Shown: positions 35,661-45,165 of the stretch, in pieces
Layout of the letters: the number at the start of each line of letters is the position of its first letter
Numbering within the stretch: position 1 is the first letter of the stretch
NCBI GenBank assembly: GCA_028724265.1
Contig: JAQYDG010000007.1
Coordinates: 1-64,000 of the forward strand
DNA: 64,000 nt
Origin: Actinomycetaceae bacterium
GTDB taxonomy: Bacteria; Actinomycetota; Actinomycetes; Actinomycetales; Actinomycetaceae
Direction: 5' to 3'
Notes under the pieces: model-generated
What the model saw: only the letters and a program-made list of their open reading frames with translations
Databases searched by the model: none
What the model was told of the DNA's origin: nothing
Translations under genes and position numbers: made by a program

Positions 35661-35690
35661 TTGTTTTTAGCATCGTTGTTTCCATACAAT
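35661..35690 (+). promoter_or_regulatory. Possible promoter of the AlbA_2 gene
   Basis: TTGTTT (35661-35666) and TACAAT (35685-35690) are 18 bases apart. The expected start site falls at the beginning of repeat copy 2, so a protein bound there would block transcription. Confidence 0.35.
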
Positions 35691-35692
35691 AA

Positions 35693-35747
35693 ACCTAGTA
35701 AGTTACTGTGGAAGCTACCTAGGAACCACTTCCTAGGTTTCCTAGGT
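35693..35747. repeat. 55-bp repeat, copy 2, upstream of the AlbA_2 gene
   Basis: Differs from copy 1 at only 3 of 55 positions (first site is CCTAGT instead of CCTAGG), and starts 134 bp after it. It lies between the likely promoter and the ribosome binding site of the AlbA_2 regulator. Confidence 0.85.
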
Positions 35748-35798
35748 ACTCATGCCTCTCAACAATGAGATTGATCGTTTTGAACTCAGGTGATGACC

Positions 35799-37307
35799 AT
35801 GGCTATAACCACAGAAGAAGATCTTGCTGCAGCGGTAGCTCAGATGAAACGAGCAGGCACCGATCTTTCCCTCTATGAACTAAAGGATGCCTCCGGAGGT
35901 TTTCCTCAGTCCAGCGTCGAAACCATTTCTTCTTTTGCCAACACCTTCGGCGGCACCTTGATATTCGGAATCTCAGAAAAGAATTTTCATCCGGTGCTTT
36001 CTATAGATGTTAAGCAGATTCAATCTCAGCTAGCTCAAGCAGCTAGAGAAAGGGTACAGCCCGCAGTCGCAGCCGATGTACGGGTGCTGGTCTTTGAAGA
36101 TCAACCCATCGTCATAGCCAACATCCCAGAGATCTCTATCCGAGAGAAGCCTTGCTACGTGAAGAAAAATGGACGAGTAAACGGTTCATACATTCGGACG
36201 GGCGACGGCGATCACAAAATGTCACTGTATGAGATTGATCGTTTTATGGAAAATCAACAACGTGCCGCCCGTCACGATTACACCCTGGTACGCGAAGCTA
36301 CTCAGGAAGATCTCGACACTGACCTTGTTGCTGCCTGGATTGCTAACGAACGTAGAACTAGTTTTGGACGCACCGATAGGCTCGACAATCAAACACTCCT
36401 GGCAAATAGGAGGGTCATCGCGCAGGATGACGATGGTACGTGGCATCCTACTATCGGTGGGCTTCTTGCACTAGGTTCCTATCCTCAGAAATTCTTTCCC
36501 CGTCTGAACGTCACATTCACAAGCTATTCTAGAAGTTCAAAAGAAATCAAAGAGAGCAAAACTGGAGCTCTCAGATATCGTGATGCAGCCAACATCGATG
36601 GATCAATCCCAGAAATAATTGTAGACACCTTGAAAATTCTTTCACGAAACATGAGGAACGGAGCAATCGTGAAAGAAAAATTGCGTCAAGACGTTCCTGA
36701 CTACCCACTAGTGGCAGTGCGTGAAGCCATAGCAAACGCACTCATGCATAGAGACTATTCTCCTGAAGCAATGGGAACACCAGTTCTTGTTGACCTCTAT
36801 TCTGATCGTTTGGAGATCTCTAATCCAGGGGGAATATATGGCACTTTGAGCGTCGAAGACGTGGATAAGGGCAGTGCAACATTTTCCCGTAACCAATTTC
36901 TTGCCCGAATTCTTGAAAGCGTCACGTATACCGACATTGATGGATCTTCTGGTCATGTAGTGGAAAATCGTGGAACAGGTTTTCCAGTGATGCGTGCCGA
37001 ACTTGCTGCAGCACTCATGGAACCTCCCATGATTGAAAGCTCACTGCGAGAGTTTCGCATCACGTTCAAGCACAAACGCAGAACCACTGAAGAAGACACT
37101 TACAATACAAGAACGAACATAGAGGGTTCGATTACTATGTTCCTTCGCACCCACGAGAGTGCATCTACAACTGAGCTAGCCCAAACTTTGAATTTATCAC
37201 CGAAAACTATCCGAGAATATCTCAACATTCTCATTGAATCAGGCACAGTTGAGGGGATCGGTTCACTCTATAGTCCTAAGCGACGCTATAGGCTCGTCAC
37301 AGAGTAG
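35799..37307 (+). CDS. AlbA_2/Schlafen-type ATP-binding regulator with winged helix
   Basis: 502 residues. The AlbA_2 (divergent AAA_4/Schlafen-like) domain fills about 1-130, with ELKDASGGFPQSSVETI and FANTFGGTLIFGI. A HATPase-like block follows (about 300-390: AVREAIANALMHRDYS, LEISNPGGIYG, ENRGTGFP). A C-terminal winged helix (about 440-500: ASTTELAQTLNLSPKTIREYLNIL as its recognition region) likely binds DNA. ATG 35799 has AGGTGA upstream; GTG 35790 and ATG 35793 are in frame. Codon use is more A/T-rich than in flanking housekeeping genes, a sign of transfer. Its likely operator is the CCTAGG repeat pair just upstream. Confidence 0.85.
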   Translation: MAITTEEDLAAAVAQMKRAGTDLSLYELKDASGGFPQSSVETISSFANTFGGTLIFGISEKNFHPVLSIDVKQIQSQLAQAARERVQPAVAADVRVLVFEDQPIVIANIPEISIREKPCYVKKNGRVNGSYIRTGDGDHKMSLYEIDRFMENQQRAARHDYTLVREATQEDLDTDLVAAWIANERRTSFGRTDRLDNQTLLANRRVIAQDDDGTWHPTIGGLLALGSYPQKFFPRLNVTFTSYSRSSKEIKESKTGALRYRDAANIDGSIPEIIVDTLKILSRNMRNGAIVKEKLRQDVPDYPLVAVREAIANALMHRDYSPEAMGTPVLVDLYSDRLEISNPGGIYGTLSVEDVDKGSATFSRNQFLARILESVTYTDIDGSSGHVVENRGTGFPVMRAELAAALMEPPMIESSLREFRITFKHKRRTTEEDTYNTRTNIEGSITMFLRTHESASTTELAQTLNLSPKTIREYLNILIESGTVEGIGSLYSPKRRYRLVTE

Positions 37308-37315
37308 CTTTGTTC

Positions 37316-37362
37316 AAATCGGGAATCCCATTCCTACAAATCTGGAATGCGATTCCCGATTT
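37316..37362 (+). terminator. Strong hairpin after the AlbA_2 gene
   Basis: AAATCGGGAATC-C-CATTCC pairs with GGAATG-C-GATTCCCGATTT: 18 bp with one mismatch and a 9-base loop, ending in TTTG, 8 bases after the stop codon. It should separate transcription of the regulator from the restriction enzyme gene. Confidence 0.75.
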
Positions 37363-37527
37363 GTCATACTTTCGCTCTCACAGTTGTAAAGCAATGTAAA
37401 ACCCACGCGTTTATATTCACCTTCTTGAGGCACAAGAACCTGTACAAGTTCTGTTTTCTTGCTTTGGGCGCCTTTGCTAGGCTTTACTTACTGGTTGATT
37501 GGCCGAGTGTTAAAGCTGGTGGGTATC

Positions 37528-40500
37528 TTGCATAGTGGCGTTTTGTCTGATTTTGTGGATCGCTGGTCTGGACACGGCTACGAAAAGGGCGAGACTCAAC
37601 AGTTTTGGTTGCAGCTTTTGCGGGAAATCGGTTATCCCCACACTGATGACGTCTTATTTGAATATCACTTACCTAATAACGGCTTTATTGACGTGTGGCT
37701 GCGCGACGCACGGGTTTTGATTGAGCAGAAAGCCTTGGGTACAGATCTGGATAAGCCCGAGGAGCGCCAGAACAAAATGAAAACCCCGCTAGATCAGGCG
37801 CTTGATTATTGTGAGGATCTACCTCGCCTGAATCAACCCCGTTTTGTCATAACCTGTAATTTTGCTGTGTTCCGTATCTATGACCGTGACCAGTTCGGGC
37901 GCAGTGAACTGGCCGCGCATGCTTTCGAGTTCACCCTTACCGAGTTGGGCAAGCACCCGGAGTATCTGGGTTTTATTTTGGATCCGCAAAACTCCCGCTT
38001 GGAAAAGGAAAAAGAAGTTTCTATCCAGGCTGGTGAGCTGATTGGCCAGCTCTATGACCAGTTACGTACCGGCTATCTCGATCCCGACAGTCCCGAAACT
38101 ATGCACGCCTTGAATGCGCTTTGTGTTCGGCTGGTGTTTTGCCTTTACTGCGAGGACGCGGATCTGTTTAGCAAAGATGCGTTCTATCGTTATCTTTCTC
38201 CCATACCTCCGTCCCAGATTCGCAGCGCGCTAAAAACCCTGTTTCAGGCGTTGGATACCCCGCTCGAGCAGCGCGATCCGTATGAAACGAGCGTGAAGGA
38301 TTTCCCCTATGTGAATGGCGGTCTATTCCGTGAAGACACCCAGATCCCAAATTTCACTGCGGAAATGAAGCAGTTTTTGTTGGAGGAGGTGTCTCGTAAA
38401 ATTAATTGGTCGAAGATTTCTCCCACTATTTTTGGGGGAATTTTCGAGTCTACTTTGAACCCACAAACCCGCCGCGCGGGCGGTATGCACTACACGAGCG
38501 TAGAAAATATTCACAAGGTTATTGATCCCCTATTTTTGGATGATCTAAAAGCTGAGTTTGCTCAGATCAACGCTGCCAATCTTATCCCGCGAACCCGCAA
38601 GCGGAAGCTGGCCGTGTTCCATGAAAAGCTTTGTTCCCTGACGTTTTTCGATCCCGCCTGTGGAAGTGGAAATTTCTTGACGGAAACCTATATTTGTTTG
38701 CGTCGTTTAGAGGAAGACGTGCTTTCGACCCTGCGCGAGGGACAGACCCAACTGGGCTTAGACCAGGAGCAACACGGTGGAAGCCGTGTTTCGCTTGCCC
38801 AGTTTTACGGGATCGAGATCAATGATTTTGCGGTGAATGTTGCCCAGGCCGCACTGTGGATTAGCCGGCTAAAAACTAACGGCGAGTCGGTCATGTTTTA
38901 TGATAATCCGCAGGATTTTCCTCTGTCCGAACGCGCGAATATTGCGCACGCTAATGCGCTCACGATTGATTGGGATACGGTTCTACCAGCTGAGCAATGC
39001 ACTTACGTGCTGGGCAATCCTCCGTTTATCGGGTATTCGCGCCTCAGCACCGAGCAGAAGCAGGAGCGCTTACACATTTTTGGTAAGACCGGTGGGGTGC
39101 TGGATTATGTGGCTTGCTGGTATAAGAAGTGCGCTGACTATATGCGGGGAAATAAAGCTATCCAGGCGGCTTTTGTCTCCACAAATTCAATTTGTCAGGG
39201 CCAGCAGGTAGCCCCGCTGTGGGAGCCGCTTTTTGCCGAGGGAATTGTGTTTAATTTTGCCCACCGCACCTTTATTTGGTCTAGTGAGGCTTCCGATCAG
39301 GCGCATGTGTATTGTGTGATTATCGGGTTTTCTTTTACTGAGCGTGACACTAAGTGGGTGTGGGATGCTGTGAGCCGCTCTAGCACTCAAGACAGCAGCA
39401 AACCTCGCGGCGAGGACGGCACGCCTGCCAGTGGGAGCAGCGCGGCAGGCAGTGGGCTCGGCGGCACGGTAAGCGGTGAGGGCCTCTCTCACCCAGCCTC
39501 GCCCCGCCGGGTTGAGCATATAAACGGGTATTTGGCCGCAGCGCCAGACGTGTTCTTAACTCGGAGAGCGAAACCACTGTGCGACACCCCGCCCATGAAT
39601 CGAGGAAACCAATCTACAGATGCCGGGAACCTGCTGCTTTCCCCATCCGAGCGCGAAGAACTATTAGCGGCAGAGCCAGGGGCAGCCAAATGGATCCGCA
39701 AGTTCTCCATGGGGGCAGAGTTTATTAACGGTAAAGACCGCTACTGCCTATGGCTGGCAGATATTAACCCGGCGGAGTTAAAGGATTTCCCGCAGGTAGC
39801 AGCCAGGGTGGAGCGGGTACGTGAAATGCGCTTACAGTCCTCAAAAGCCGCCACCCGTAAAAAAGCTGATACCTCTTGGTTATTCGATGAAATCCGTTAT
39901 ACCGGCACCGGCACCTATATTGGGGTGCCCGCTGTTTCTTCAGAGCGGCGTAAATATATCCCGATAGGTTTTGTCACTGACGGCATGATCCCCGGAAATA
40001 AACTGTATTTCATTCCTACCGCTTCACTCTACGTGTTTGGGGTGCTGCTGTCGCAGGTACATAACGCCTGGATGCGTGCCGTAGCTGGACGACTGGAAAT
40101 GCGCTACAACTACGGCAACACCACGGTTTATAACAATTTTATTTGGCCTGACCCCAGCCCCCAGCAGCGGGCCGGAATTGAAGAATGCGCCCGCGCCGTG
40201 TTAGCCGCCCGGGAATACTACCAATACCCACCGGCCCGCTCCACCCCGCCCGCCGAACACTCAAGCACACCCAACGCGAGCAAGAAAACCAGCGCAACCA
40301 CCACAACCAGCGCCCCCAGCTGGGAAGCGGCTGCGCAGCGCCGGCCATCAGCTAGTCTGGCGGATTTGTATGACCCGGATAACCAGTGGCGCTATCCGAA
40401 GCTGGCCGCGGCGCACCGGGCACTAGATCTAGCGGTAGAGCAAGCCTATGGTTTGGATATCCGCGCCGAGCTGGATGATGCGGCCCGGGAGCAACTGATC

Positions 40501-40542
40501 GTTGCCCACCTCTTCACCCTCTACCAGCAAGCCACCGCCTGA
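37528..40542 (+). CDS. MmeI-like single-chain restriction-modification enzyme (type IIG/IIL)
   Basis: About 1004 residues combining nuclease, methyltransferase and target recognition. A PD-(D/E)xK nuclease site is at about 55-69 (Asp in FIDVWL, then EQK). A helical spacer follows, then the DNA-adenine methylase with motif I FFDPACGSGNFLTE (about 372-385) and catalytic motif IV LGNPPFIGYS (about 494-503). Beyond it lie a recognition domain and C-terminal helices (NTTVYNNFIWPDP). Two low-complexity inserts (39363-39520 and 40230-40350) interrupt the late part. The start is uncertain: the frame is open from TTG 37459, but those residues look unlike the family, so TTG 37528 is used; no standard ATG fits. 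Recognition sequence unknown. Confidence 0.85.
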   Translation: MHSGVLSDFVDRWSGHGYEKGETQQFWLQLLREIGYPHTDDVLFEYHLPNNGFIDVWLRDARVLIEQKALGTDLDKPEERQNKMKTPLDQALDYCEDLPRLNQPRFVITCNFAVFRIYDRDQFGRSELAAHAFEFTLTELGKHPEYLGFILDPQNSRLEKEKEVSIQAGELIGQLYDQLRTGYLDPDSPETMHALNALCVRLVFCLYCEDADLFSKDAFYRYLSPIPPSQIRSALKTLFQALDTPLEQRDPYETSVKDFPYVNGGLFREDTQIPNFTAEMKQFLLEEVSRKINWSKISPTIFGGIFESTLNPQTRRAGGMHYTSVENIHKVIDPLFLDDLKAEFAQINAANLIPRTRKRKLAVFHEKLCSLTFFDPACGSGNFLTETYICLRRLEEDVLSTLREGQTQLGLDQEQHGGSRVSLAQFYGIEINDFAVNVAQAALWISRLKTNGESVMFYDNPQDFPLSERANIAHANALTIDWDTVLPAEQCTYVLGNPPFIGYSRLSTEQKQERLHIFGKTGGVLDYVACWYKKCADYMRGNKAIQAAFVSTNSICQGQQVAPLWEPLFAEGIVFNFAHRTFIWSSEASDQAHVYCVIIGFSFTERDTKWVWDAVSRSSTQDSSKPRGEDGTPASGSSAAGSGLGGTVSGEGLSHPASPRRVEHINGYLAAAPDVFLTRRAKPLCDTPPMNRGNQSTDAGNLLLSPSEREELLAAEPGAAKWIRKFSMGAEFINGKDRYCLWLADINPAELKDFPQVAARVERVREMRLQSSKAATRKKADTSWLFDEIRYTGTGTYIGVPAVSSERRKYIPIGFVTDGMIPGNKLYFIPTASLYVFGVLLSQVHNAWMRAVAGRLEMRYNYGNTTVYNNFIWPDPSPQQRAGIEECARAVLAAREYYQYPPARSTPPAEHSSTPNASKKTSATTTTSAPSWEAAAQRRPSASLADLYDPDNQWRYPKLAAAHRALDLAVEQAYGLDIRAELDDAAREQLIVAHLFTLYQQATA

Positions 40543-40696
40543 CACAGAAGCCTCAACACAGGTACCCCTGCAGGAGGCAACGTCTCTATGTTTGTTACTG
40601 CTGTTAGAGGCGGAGTGCAGAAGGCCTGCATACTGAAACGTCAGACTTTTTTACTTACGATTTCTGCGTTTTAAACAGCACCGCGACGAGGCTCGT

Positions 40697-40754
40697 TGTC
40701 ACTTTTGCGGAGTTTCTACTATCACTTTTGCAAGGTTTTCATTGTCACTTTTGC
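40697..40754 (+). repeat. Three direct repeats of TGTCACTTTTGC at 23-bp period
   Basis: Copies begin at 40697, 40720 (TATCACTTTTGC, one change) and 40743; the last two continue as AAG. The exact 23-bp spacing places them on nearly the same helix face. The pattern resembles the multiple transposase-binding repeats at ends of IS21-family elements. No transposase remains nearby, so it may be a relict end. Confidence 0.6.
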
Positions 40755-40913
40755 AAGCCTCAAGAGGTCTATCGGGCAGAAAATGTTGATCTGGTTTGAG
40801 GGTGTTTTAACATGAAAAGCCTGGTATATGGCTCATGAAGCCTCGCGGGCGCCGGACTCGCCTGGTATAAAGTCTTCGATCAGAAAGAAGAAAATGACAA
40901 CCAGAGGAACAGC

Positions 40914-40982
40914 ATGCTCACCATGGCAGGTGTCCTCGCGATTCTCTTGCTCATCGCACTCGGCATCGTTCTTGTGTGGTGA
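40914..40982 (+). CDS. Possible 22-residue hydrophobic peptide
   Basis: Encodes M-L-T-M-A-G-V-L-A-I-L followed by more aliphatic residues and ending V-L-V-W, a single membrane helix. AGAGGA lies 8 bases before the ATG, and TATAAA lies about 50 bases upstream (40865-40870). It resembles KdpF or type I toxin peptides in size and character only. No kdp genes or antitoxin are evident. It sits between the restriction enzyme gene and tRNA-Ala. Confidence 0.35.
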   Translation: MLTMAGVLAILLLIALGIVLVW

Positions 40983-41161
40983 TCTGCGTGTCATCAAAAG
41001 TCCGCGATGCTTATCAGTGGCTCAACCACCTCAATACAGAACCACTATTTTTAGGCCTTGACACAAAAACAGGCTAGCAGAAGTTTAGTCATTGTTTTAG
41101 TCATTCCAGACCCGCAAACACCCTATTAACCGTTGAGTTTTCGCGGTTTTCTAGGGAGGGG

Positions 41162-41234
41162 TGGAGCTAGGGGGACTCGAACCCCCGACCCCCTGCTTGC
41201 AAAGCAGATGCGCTACCAACTGCGCTATAGCCCC
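41162..41234 (-). tRNA. tRNA-Ala (TGC anticodon)
   Basis: Minus-strand acceptor GGGGCTA with TAGCTCC, D arm with AGCGCAGTTGGTAGCGC, anticodon arm CTGCT-TTTGCAA-GCAG giving TGC, and a perfect T arm GGGGG-TTCGAGT-CCCCC. 73 bases; the full CCA end is not encoded. Confidence 0.95.
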
Positions 41235-41275
41235 ATATGAACAATGCACCGCACCGCGTAGTACCCAACAATCAA

Positions 41276-41383
41276 CTAGGCCACGTCAACCCAGGAAGCA
41301 CCGGTCTGGTGATGAATCTGCCACTTCAACCAGATTCCGTAACCCGCCACAGACGCAACGACAAGAAAGAGAACCTTCTTCAT
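41276..41383 (-). CDS. 35-residue membrane peptide, DLW-39-like
   Basis: MKKVLFLVVASVAGYGIW opens a 35-residue protein with one N-terminal membrane helix and a short polar tail ending WVDVA. GGAGGGG lies 6 bases upstream of the ATG, an excellent ribosome binding site. The location, beside the tRNA-Ile/tRNA-Ala pair after gyrA and a DUF3566 gene, and the MKKxLxLxxxxVAGY start match the tiny actinobacterial DLW-39 proteins. The DLW motif itself is degenerate here (SWVD), and the gene lies between the tRNAs rather than after them. Function unknown. Confidence 0.65.
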   Translation of the reverse strand: MKKVLFLVVASVAGYGIWLKWQIHHQTGASWVDVA

Positions 41384-41457
41384 CGCTACCCCTCCAGACG
41401 CCACGCCATATGACGTTGAGATTATACGGAACCTCTGCCATCCGATTGTTGTTACCG

Positions 41458-41531
41458 TGGGCGTAGCTGGGCTCGAACCAGCGACCTCAGTCTTATCAGG
41501 ACTGCGCTCTAACCAACTGAGCTATACGCCC
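41458..41531 (-). tRNA. tRNA-Ile (GAT anticodon)
   Basis: Minus-strand acceptor GGGCGTA with TACGCCC, D arm TAGCTCAGTTGGTTAGAGC, anticodon loop CTGATAA giving GAT, T arm GCTGG-TTCGAGC-CCAGC. 74 bases. It follows the gyrB-gyrA-DUF3566 unit, as in many actinobacteria. Confidence 0.96.
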
Positions 41532-41620
41532 CAGGCACTCGAATAACTCTACACTCACCAACTCAAAATATGAAATCCAACAAGGGTAGCTGAGCTTTGG
41601 TGTACGTCACTCAATAGCCG

Positions 41621-42352
41621 CTAAATATCGGTCACCGTGATATGCAGGCCACCAACAAGTGTGGACACCAGATTGTACACCAGAGCTCCGATAGCAGAAA
41701 GAGCCGTCAGAATAACCACGTTGAGCACCGCGATGATCACACCGAAGCTAATCCAGCGGCCAAACTCGAGGTACTGAGCCATCTTCAGCAGTTCTGGCGA
41801 GGAGAGCGTAGTGAGCAGCTGATTCAGCTGGGCAAACACGCCCATCGAATCCAGCACGAACCACACGATCACTGTGGCCACAACGATCATGATGCCCAAA
41901 GCTACGGAAAGAAGAAAACCAAGCTTGAGCGCAGAGAGTGGATCGACGCGCGAAATCGTCATCTTCACATGACGAATCCCTACTGTTTCTGCCACCCGAT
42001 CACGATTTTTCATCGCCTTTGCTGAGGGCTTCTGCTGTGATCCCCGCGTGTGAGACGCCGATTCCATCACTGATTCCTGAGGCTGAGCAGCAGGCCACAT
42101 CCCCTGTGTACTATTCCCTTGTGTACTACGAGGGCGATCCGATTTTTCGCCGCGTCCAGGAACACTCCGTGCATTCGCACCTTTCGCTGCGTCCTTCTTC
42201 GCCTCAGGAGCCGGGGGTGGTGGCGTCTTCTTGCTGTTGGAGTTGCTGCTGGCGCTTTCGCCGGCAGCCGATTCAGCTAGTGCCGCTTGATCGTCCGGAT
42301 CCAGCATGCGCTGCGCCGTCGGCTTGCGCGTTGGCATCGATGGTTCGCTCAT
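41621..42352 (-). CDS. DUF3566 membrane protein
   Basis: 243 residues. A 125-residue polar, Ser/Lys/Pro-rich cytoplasmic start is followed by the DUF3566 core (about 128-243): VRHVKMTISRVDPLSALKLGFLLSVALGI, a long amphipathic FAQLNQLLTTL region, and the closing ALVYNLVSTLVGGLHITVTD. Two membrane helices (about 145-167, 205-230). The family is almost always directly downstream of gyrA in actinobacteria; a role in envelope growth has been proposed for mycobacterial relatives. Only 54 bp separate it from gyrA, so they are probably cotranscribed. Confidence 0.92.
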   Translation of the reverse strand: MSEPSMPTRKPTAQRMLDPDDQAALAESAAGESASSNSNSKKTPPPPAPEAKKDAAKGANARSVPGRGEKSDRPRSTQGNSTQGMWPAAQPQESVMESASHTRGSQQKPSAKAMKNRDRVAETVGIRHVKMTISRVDPLSALKLGFLLSVALGIMIVVATVIVWFVLDSMGVFAQLNQLLTTLSSPELLKMAQYLEFGRWISFGVIIAVLNVVILTALSAIGALVYNLVSTLVGGLHITVTDI

Positions 42353-42406
42353 CCCCGCTCCTTCAGTGTTACGATAACTCTACTGAGACTACGCTATTCG
42401 CCCGCA

Positions 42407-45082
42407 TTATTCCTCATGCTCAGCATTTTCCTCAGTATGCTCCTCATCGCTTGCAGGTGCGACGCTCTGTACCTCCGCCTCAATACTCTGCGCTTCGATA
42501 CTCTGCGTCTCGGCTTCGATCTCCGTTTCAACGTTGCGTGCCACAGCGATAATCGCATCATCCGCGTCCGGGCGTGTAAATGTCACTCCCTGCGTGTTTC
42601 TTCCTGTAATCGCAACCTCGTCCACAGACGCCCGCATCACCTTGCCTGACTTCATAATCACCAACAGCTCATCAGCCGGATCCGTGATCAGAGCGCCCAC
42701 AAGGTTACCGCGCGCCTCGGTCAGCTTTGCCACCTTCACACCGAGACCGCCGCGACCCTGCACCCGGTAATCGTCCACATTGGTGCGCTTCACAAAGCCG
42801 TTTTCCGTCATGACGAGTACCTGCGATCCGGGGCGAACCACCGTCATCGTCAACAGAGAATCCCCGTCAGCAAAGCGCATGCCACGTACGCCCGCCGCTG
42901 TACGCCCCATCGGACGCAGCTGCTCATTCGTGGCACTAAACCGCAGCGACTGACCTTGTGTAGAGACCAGCAACAGGTCATCGTCGGCATTGACCAGTGC
43001 GGCTGCTACCACCTGGTCGATTGTGCCGTCCTCATGCTCGTGGAGCCTGATGGCAATCAACCCACCCGCTCGCGGCGAATCAAAAGCCTTCAACGGGGTC
43101 TTTTTCACCAAACCGTCGGCTGTGGCCAGCACCAAATACTGCGCCTGGTCGTAATCGTGGATCGTCATCACAGCAGCGATATGCTCGTCAGGCTGGAATG
43201 CGAGAAGATTCGCCACATGCTGACCCTTCGCATCCCGCCCTCCTTCCGGCAGCTCGTAGCCCTTGATGCGGTACATCCGCCCCATATTCGTGAAGAACAC
43301 ATGCCAGTCATGCGTGGACGCCACGCCGAAATGCTCCACCACGTCATCCCCGCGCAGCTGAGCACCCTTGATGCCCTTACCCCCACGATGCTGACTGCGG
43401 TACTCGCTGACCTTCGTGCGCTTCACATAGCCGCCGCGAGTGATCGTCACCACCACATCTTCTTCGGGGATCAGATCCTCCACGCTCATTTCGCCGTCAA
43501 ACGGAACGATTGTTGTACGGCGATCATCACCGTACTTGTCCACAATCTCCTGAAGTTCGTCGCTGACGATTGTCCGCTGGCGATCCGGCTTCGCAATAAT
43601 GTCGCGGTAATCCTCGGCCAGCGCAAACTTCTCGTTGTATTCGTCAGTGATCTTCTGCCGTTCCAAGGCAGCCAGGCGCCTCAACTGCATTTCCAGAATC
43701 GCGTTGGCCTGATCATCATCAATCTCCAACATCTCTTCCAAACCTGTGCGCGCCGCGTCAACCGTTGGGCTCTGACGAATCAGCGAAATCACGGCGTCCA
43801 GCATATCCAGAGCCTTCAGATAGCCCTCCAAAATATGCAGCCGCTTCTCCGTTTCGCGCAGACGATACTTCGTGCGCCGATCGATCACGCTCATTTGATG
43901 CTCAACCCAGTGACGCACGAAGCCATCGAGGGACAACGTGCGCGGCACACCATCGACAAGCGCAAGCATATTGGCTGAAAAGTTGTTCTGAAGCTGAGTG
44001 TGCTTGTACAGATTGTTCAGGACCACCTTCGGCACGGCATCCTTCTTCAGAACGACGACGATGCGCTGACCGTGGCGCCCTGAGGACTCATCACGAATAT
44101 CGGCGATGCCAGTCAGATTGCCGAGCTTGATACCCTCAACCATCTTGTCCAGCAGGCGATCCGGGTTCACTTGATACGGCAGGTCGCCAACAACCAAGCA
44201 CTGACGGCCATTAATCTCCTCCACCTGGACGATCGCACGTTGAGTAATCGTGCCGTTACCCGTCCGATACATGTCCGCGATACCGCGCGTGCCGAGAATC
44301 GTGGCGCCCGTTGGGAAGTCTGGACCTTTAATGCGCTGCATCAGCGCGTCCAACAACTCCTCCTTCGTGGCATCTGGATGGTGCAAATACCACTGCACAC
44401 CGTCGTTCACCTCGCGCAGATTGTGCGGCGGAATACGGGTAGCCATGCCCACGGCAATACCTTCACTGCCGTTGACGAGGAGATTCGGGAATCGGCTGGT
44501 GAGCACCACCGGTTCCATCAGCGAACCGTCATAGTTCGGCTCAAAATCGACGGTGTCCTCTTTGATGTCACGCACCATTTCAATCGCAAGCGGTGCCATG
44601 CGCGCTTCCGTATAACGTGATGCAGCCGGCCCCATATCGCCGGGAGTTCCAAAATTGCCCTGGCCGGAAACGAGTGGATAACGCATACTCCACGGCTGTA
44701 CAAGACGCGCCAACGTATCGTAGATCGCGGCATCACCGTGCGGGTGATAGTGGCCCATCACATCACCGACGATCTTCGCAGACTTCGAGAACGAATTGTC
44801 TGGCCGATAGCCGCCGTCATACATCGCATAGATCACGCGGCGATGAACGGGCTTCATGCCGTCGCGCACATCAGGCAGAGCCCTCCCCACGATCACACTC
44901 ATCGCATAATCCAGGTAGTTGCGCTCCATTTCACGCTGAAGGTCTACCTCCAACACCTCGCCGCGCAGGTTCCGTTCCAACGCTGCTTGTTCAGGATCCG
45001 CGACGATATCCGGATTGTTTTCACTCGACAGTGCTTCGTGCTCCGTAATCTTGTGATCGTTCTTCTCGTTGTCGTTCGCCAT
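42407..45082 (-). CDS. gyrA: DNA gyrase subunit A
   Basis: 891 residues. The breakage-reunion domain has the quinolone-resistance region [20 protein letters not shown] and the catalytic Tyr in [10 protein letters not shown]. The GyrA-box [12 protein letters not shown] opens the C-terminal DNA-wrapping beta-pinwheel of repeated blades. With GyrB it introduces negative supercoils. The QRP serine position reads D-A-A (GDAAIY), i.e. Ala in the position where Ser83 occurs in E. coli, as in many actinobacteria with natural lower quinolone sensitivity. The acidic tail has a small duplication ([11 protein letters not shown]). It is 83 bp after gyrB. Confidence 0.96.
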   Translation of the reverse strand: MANDNEKNDHKITEHEALSSENNPDIVADPEQAALERNLRGEVLEVDLQREMERNYLDYAMSVIVGRALPDVRDGMKPVHRRVIYAMYDGGYRPDNSFSKSAKIVGDVMGHYHPHGDAAIYDTLARLVQPWSMRYPLVSGQGNFGTPGDMGPAASRYTEARMAPLAIEMVRDIKEDTVDFEPNYDGSLMEPVVLTSRFPNLLVNGSEGIAVGMATRIPPHNLREVNDGVQWYLHHPDATKEELLDALMQRIKGPDFPTGATILGTRGIADMYRTGNGTITQRAIVQVEEINGRQCLVVGDLPYQVNPDRLLDKMVEGIKLGNLTGIADIRDESSGRHGQRIVVVLKKDAVPKVVLNNLYKHTQLQNNFSANMLALVDGVPRTLSLDGFVRHWVEHQMSVIDRRTKYRLRETEKRLHILEGYLKALDMLDAVISLIRQSPTVDAARTGLEEMLEIDDDQANAILEMQLRRLAALERQKITDEYNEKFALAEDYRDIIAKPDRQRTIVSDELQEIVDKYGDDRRTTIVPFDGEMSVEDLIPEEDVVVTITRGGYVKRTKVSEYRSQHRGGKGIKGAQLRGDDVVEHFGVASTHDWHVFFTNMGRMYRIKGYELPEGGRDAKGQHVANLLAFQPDEHIAAVMTIHDYDQAQYLVLATADGLVKKTPLKAFDSPRAGGLIAIRLHEHEDGTIDQVVAAALVNADDDLLLVSTQGQSLRFSATNEQLRPMGRTAAGVRGMRFADGDSLLTMTVVRPGSQVLVMTENGFVKRTNVDDYRVQGRGGLGVKVAKLTEARGNLVGALITDPADELLVIMKSGKVMRASVDEVAITGRNTQGVTFTRPDADDAIIAVARNVETEIEAETQSIEAQSIEAEVQSVAPASDEEHTEENAEHEE

Positions 45083-45165
45083 AATCTCGCTCTATCGCCT
45101 ATCTGCCTTAAATCGCCTGCACTGGACACATCTCACCGAGCACCTCGAATATCGAATACCAAATA

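Noticed and set aside
42956..43978. Long open frame opposite gyrA
   Set aside because: Antisense shadow of gyrA with no recognisable domain and no ribosome binding site.
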